Shown here in pieces: positions 12,206-14,184 of a stretch of 14,184 nt of DNA. Under the pieces are notes generated by a model. That model ran no database searches, had not been told where the DNA came from, and worked only from the letters and a program-made list of their open reading frames with translations. The stretch's first letter is position 1, and every line of letters begins with the position of its first letter. A program made the translations under genes and the position numbers. The DNA comes from an uncultured Nitrososphaera sp. (lineage in GTDB: Archaea; Thermoproteota; Nitrososphaeria; Nitrososphaerales; Nitrososphaeraceae): assembly GCF_946478925.1 (NCBI RefSeq), contig NZ_CAMLDP010000049.1, positions 1 through 14,184 of the forward strand, written 5' to 3'.

Positions 12206-13165
12206 GCTGAGGCGCCTCGGATTTTCCGACACCGTCTTTAGTTTCATGAACTCTCGGCGCGTGACCTTTTCTGCCCTTTCTTCCGACGCGCCCATTTCTG
12301 AAAACATCATCGGCGCAAGAAGGACTTTGCCGGCGTCATGGACTTCTTTTGTGGCCATTTCTATGAACCATTGTGGGTGCGTGGCAAGCGACAGCGGCAG
12401 GACAACGTACCTGCTTCCCTTCATCCCGGCAAGCGTCCTTGCAGCAACTAGGTCGAGCTGGAGCGTTTTTGCCTTGCCGCCCTTTGCGCGTACCTTTGCT
12501 ATCGCAATTTTCTGCTTTTTTGCTCCTGTCTTTTCAGCCAGCGACCTCGCAAGCTTGGCGTTTCTGCAAAGGTCATCTTCGTCGCTGTACAGGAGCAATG
12601 GTTCTGGCAAAGAAAACCCCGCCCTGCAGGCCGCGACGCAGGAGGCAAGCGACAGAGGGCCTGTCAGCGTGCACGACGCCATCCCAAGCGAGCCGGCGAG
12701 CGCTCCGCCTGCACCCTCGTACTCCCTGAGGGCTACAAATGCCCTCCTTCCCTTGCCCACGTACGCTGCTATTGTTTTTGCTCCTGCTTCGTCCTCGCTT
12801 CTTGCAGGGCTTGAAACGCCGGCAAGCTCTGCGGCAAGCGCGCCAGTGGCTGCAAACTCTAAATCTCTCGCGGCAAAGTCACGGGCTTGGGTGAGGCTGA
12901 CCTTAACGAAAAAGCTCTGGCCCTGCAGGACGGTCCGCTTGCCTGCCTGTACTATTGCCTTTAATATCGGGGAAAACTGACTTTCGCATTCTATTGCTAC
13001 AGACGCCTTTGCGACGCCAAACATGCCTGCGATTTCTTGGACACGCGTAGTCTCTAGCACGACGAGGCCGTCTTGTGCCCTTGCAGCGCCAAATATTTGC
13101 AGCGCCCCTGCAAGCTCTTTTGCGCTTGTCATTGGCGAGGGGTGGACTAGTACGAGCAACGGCAA
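12158..13165 (-). CDS. ThiI-like protein with THUMP-like N-terminus and degenerate PP-loop
   Basis: The 335-residue protein resembles tRNA 4-thiouridine synthetase ThiI without its catalytic features. Residues about 60-120 look like a THUMP RNA-binding domain (QSFFVKVSLTQARDFAARDLE). The next block, GGALAGSLGMASCTLTGPLSLASCVAACRAGF (about 152-184), lines up with the ThiI segment 'G-L-P-V-G-x-x-G-x-x-x-x-L-S-G-G-I-D-S-x-V-A-A'. However, the ATP-binding SGGxDS is replaced by TGPLSL. No rhodanese domain follows. A role in RNA binding without thiolation, or in a modified reaction, is inference. The start is TTG at 13165, about 22 bp after an A/T box (13182-13190). The gene converges on and overlaps the glycosyltransferase gene by 48 bp. 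Sequence similarity is moderate, so the family call is tentative. Confidence 0.6.
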   Translation of the reverse strand: MPLLVLVHPSPMTSAKELAGALQIFGAARAQDGLVVLETTRVQEIAGMFGVAKASVAIECESQFSPILKAIVQAGKRTVLQGQSFFVKVSLTQARDFAARDLEFAATGALAAELAGVSSPARSEDEAGAKTIAAYVGKGRRAFVALREYEGAGGALAGSLGMASCTLTGPLSLASCVAACRAGFSLPEPLLLYSDEDDLCRNAKLARSLAEKTGAKKQKIAIAKVRAKGGKAKTLQLDLVAARTLAGMKGSRYVVLPLSLATHPQWFIEMATKEVHDAGKVLLAPMMFSEMGASEERAEKVTRREFMKLKTVSENPRRLSLEVGPNYLHDIIDSV

Positions 13166-13181
13166 GAAGAGCTATCTAACA

Positions 13182-13190
13182 GGTAATTAA
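13182..13190 (-). promoter_or_regulatory. Putative TATA box for the ThiI-like gene
   Basis: TTAATTACC on the reverse strand lies just over 20 bp before the TTG at 13165, in the gap before the AmoY-like gene's terminator. Confidence 0.4.
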
Positions 13191-13213
13191 TGATGATGTC
13201 GTAAAAGAAAGAT

Positions 13214-13232
13214 AAAAAGGGCGTAAAGCCCT
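13214..13232 (-). terminator. Intrinsic-type terminator of the AmoY-like gene
   Basis: On the reverse strand, AGGGC (13232-13228) and GCCCT (13222-13218) form a 5-bp G+C-rich stem with a 5-nt loop. It is followed directly by a T-run (complement of 13214-13218) and more T-rich DNA. The hairpin lies 12 bp past the stop codon at 13245. Confidence 0.6.
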
Positions 13233-13244
13233 GAGTTTGTTTTT

Positions 13245-13505
13245 TTACCAGTGGTGCTTTTCGTCCGGAATCAGGCCGATCTGCTCACGTTCAAAGTACC
13301 TTTCCAATTCCTGAGCCCACTTTTCCTTTGCAGAGCCACCGCCAAGACCCTTCCTTCTGAGCCAGAAGGCGATCACGCCAAGCAGGAACACTGCAAACAG
13401 CATGGTTCCGAAGATGTAGACCATGACGTCATAGAACAGCGGGTCGTAGTTCGGACCGATCTGCCCAAGTAGACTTCCGAGACTTCCTAAGAAGTTCATT
13501 AGCAT
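13245..13505 (-). CDS. amoY: Putative ammonia monooxygenase accessory subunit AmoY (single-pass membrane protein)
   Basis: The 86-residue protein begins MLMNFLGSLGSLLGQIGPNY. It has one strong transmembrane helix (about residues 24-47, VMVYIFGTMLFAVFLLGVIAFW) flanked by an Arg-Arg-Lys stop-transfer signal, then a Gly-rich hinge and a charged cytosolic tail ending DEKHHW. Size, single helix, isolated transcription and the adjacent AmoZ-like gene fit AmoY. That subunit was described with AmoZ in ammonia-oxidising archaea, where both co-purify with AmoA, AmoB, AmoC and AmoX. The name rests on recall, not on an alignment. The frame is open 18 codons further up, but the TATA box (13523-13532) lies inside that extension, so translation must start at the ATG of 13505 or the one at 13499. 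A terminator hairpin follows the stop. AmoX is an alternative identity. Confidence 0.62.
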   Translation of the reverse strand: MLMNFLGSLGSLLGQIGPNYDPLFYDVMVYIFGTMLFAVFLLGVIAFWLRRKGLGGGSAKEKWAQELERYFEREQIGLIPDEKHHW

Positions 13506-13522
13506 AGTCCAGAGAGTACAAT

Positions 13523-13532
13523 GATATATACA
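13523..13532 (-). promoter_or_regulatory. TATA box of the AmoY-like gene
   Basis: TGTATATATC on the reverse strand is centred 22-28 bp ahead of the two candidate ATG codons (13505 and 13499). The strength of the box suggests a highly expressed gene. Confidence 0.6.
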
Positions 13533-13614
13533 TTTTGGTTGCCGTGAAAACCTTTGCAAAACAAAGAGAAGAGACTTGTGTGAAAAGAGCTTTTAGTTAG
13601 AATAGTAGGATGAA

Positions 13615-13636
13615 GATAAAAATAAACAAAAAGAGA
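13615..13636 (-). terminator. T-rich termination tract after the AmoZ-like gene
   Basis: The strand downstream of the stop at 13652 carries two TTTTT runs (complement of 13628-13632 and 13618-13622) in a pyrimidine-rich stretch. That is the usual archaeal termination signal. Confidence 0.5.
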
Positions 13637-13651
13637 GGAGGTAAGGGACGT

Positions 13652-14023
13652 TTAGCTTGGAGGTGTTGCGCCTCTTCCCTTGAAGAAGAACGCTGCAGCT
13701 ACTCCGCCAAAGATTGCGGCCAGGACGCCGATGTATACCCAGGTCTCGTTTCCTGAGAAGTAGTTAGTTCCTGAACCCTTGTCCTTATTGTTTACGTTGT
13801 CCTGTACTGCTATGATCTTTCTCTTTGCGAGAATTGCGTTCTCGGTGCACTCGGACTTGTCGATGCCAAGAGTCTGGCATTCTTGAAGCTGTGCTGGGGT
13901 TGCACCTGCCACCGGGCTGCCACCGACACCATACTGGGCGTGGGCAACCGGCAACACCGATACAGCCGTTGCAGAGAAGAGTACAGCCAATACAGATAGA
14001 GCCACTACGATTGGCTTGTTCAT
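13652..14023 (-). CDS. amoZ: Putative ammonia monooxygenase accessory subunit AmoZ (exported domain plus membrane anchor)
   Basis: The 123-residue product begins with a signal peptide (MNKPIVVALSVLAVLF and on, cleavage likely after AHA at residue 29). An exported segment of about 65 residues follows with exactly two Cys, Cys49 and Cys59, nine residues apart and probably disulphide-bonded. One transmembrane helix (95-114, WVYIGVLAAIFGGVAAAFFF) and a short cytosolic tail end it. The extracellular part is helical and rich in Gln, Lys and Asn. This layout and the AmoY-like neighbour fit AmoZ, a subunit reported for archaeal ammonia monooxygenase. The name comes from recall and needs alignment. 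The ATG at 14023 is about 28 bp after a TATA-like box (14045-14057). The gene has its own terminator, so it is not a simple operon with the AmoY-like gene. Confidence 0.62.
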   Translation of the reverse strand: MNKPIVVALSVLAVLFSATAVSVLPVAHAQYGVGGSPVAGATPAQLQECQTLGIDKSECTENAILAKRKIIAVQDNVNNKDKGSGTNYFSGNETWVYIGVLAAIFGGVAAAFFFKGRGATPPS

Positions 14024-14044
14024 ACTATCCTACCCATTAGAATT

Positions 14045-14057
14045 CGAATATTTAACC
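14045..14057 (-). promoter_or_regulatory. TATA box of the AmoZ-like gene
   Basis: GGTTAAATATTCG on the reverse strand is centred about 28 bp before the ATG at 14023. It also marks the boundary to the divergent S15-like gene. Confidence 0.5.
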
Positions 14058-14129
14058 TTTATGAGCCGACCGGTGAACGGCGTCATGCAAGCCGATTTTC
14101 GTTTTTTGCGCTCAAAAACGTGCAAGTAA

Positions 14130-14138
14130 CATTTAAGA
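14130..14138 (+). promoter_or_regulatory. Putative TATA box of the S15-like gene
   Basis: CATTTAAGA is centred about 31 bp before the ATG at 14165 and only 10 bp before the in-frame ATG at 14144. It therefore favours the downstream start. Confidence 0.4.
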
Positions 14139-14164
14139 AACGCATGGCAGAAGCTGTAAACAAC

Positions 14165-14184
14165 ATGGCACGAATTCACGTTCA
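14165..14184 (+). CDS. Start of a ribosomal protein S15-like gene (cut by the window edge)
   Basis: Only the first six codons, MARIHV, plus two bases are present. Archaeal ribosomal protein S15 (eukaryotic S13) begins with a short basic segment of this kind, often M-A-R-x-H. The TATA spacing supports the ATG at 14165. An in-frame ATG at 14144 would add seven residues. The identification is based on very little sequence. Confidence 0.5.

Noticed and set aside
12246..12980. 244-codon open frame on the forward strand opposite the ThiI-like gene
   Set aside because: It is antisense to a gene with clear family resemblance, is rich in Ser, Ala and Pro as expected from a G+C-rich shadow frame, and shows no domain.
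13506..13559. 18-codon N-terminal extension of the AmoY-like protein
   Set aside because: The TATA box lies inside this extension, so a transcript from it cannot encode these residues.
14144..14164. Upstream in-frame ATG for the S15-like gene
   Set aside because: It is only about 10 bp from the probable TATA box; the ATG at 14165 has suitable spacing and gives the typical N-terminus.

Overview
The window reads as a chromosomal segment of an ammonia-oxidising archaeon of the Nitrososphaera type (Thaumarchaeota/Nitrososphaeria). The information-processing genes are archaeal (aIF2-alpha, Nop10, and the start of a ribosomal protein S15-like gene). Many genes have a TATA-like box about 25-30 bp before an ATG, GTG or TTG start, which indicates leaderless transcripts. 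Two short membrane proteins near the right end resemble AmoY and AmoZ, the accessory ammonia monooxygenase subunits known only from ammonia-oxidising archaea. The genus assignment is inference from recalled family knowledge, not from a database search.

Layout. Positions 1-3077 hold corrinoid genes: the 3' end of cbiC, a convergent cbiA, and a corrinoid adenosyltransferase. Between the last two is a PH-like/SHOCT/double-zinc-ribbon protein. Positions 3118-5185 form a forward run: aIF2-alpha, Nop10 and a geranylgeranyl-reductase-like flavoprotein. Positions 5186-6775 are gene-poor and visibly A+T-rich. They hold a secreted His/Asp-rich mini-protein, a candidate structured RNA and a small winged-helix regulator. 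Positions 6776-8987 hold a hot-dog thioesterase converging on a reverse run of four genes: zinc ribbon, VOC protein, methylisocitrate-lyase-like enzyme and small acidic protein.

Positions 8988-10136 contain a second candidate structured RNA and an Lrp/AsnC-like regulator with a perfect palindrome in its leader. Positions 10137-12205 hold an unlisted 48-residue zinc-ribbon gene, a divergent AMMECR1 gene and a GT1/GT28-type glycosyltransferase. Positions 12158-13165 encode a ThiI-like protein whose PP-loop appears degraded; it overlaps the glycosyltransferase gene tail to tail. Positions 13245-14023 hold the AmoY-like and AmoZ-like genes, each with its own promoter and a downstream T-rich or hairpin terminator. 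A ribosomal S15-like gene starts at the right edge.

The most notable points are the AmoY/AmoZ-like pair away from amoA/B/C, two promoter-associated hairpin clusters in intergenic DNA, the His-rich exported peptide (a possible metal binder in a copper-dependent organism), the degenerate ThiI paralogue and the very small zinc-ribbon gene. No CRISPR array, insertion sequence, rRNA or tRNA gene was seen.
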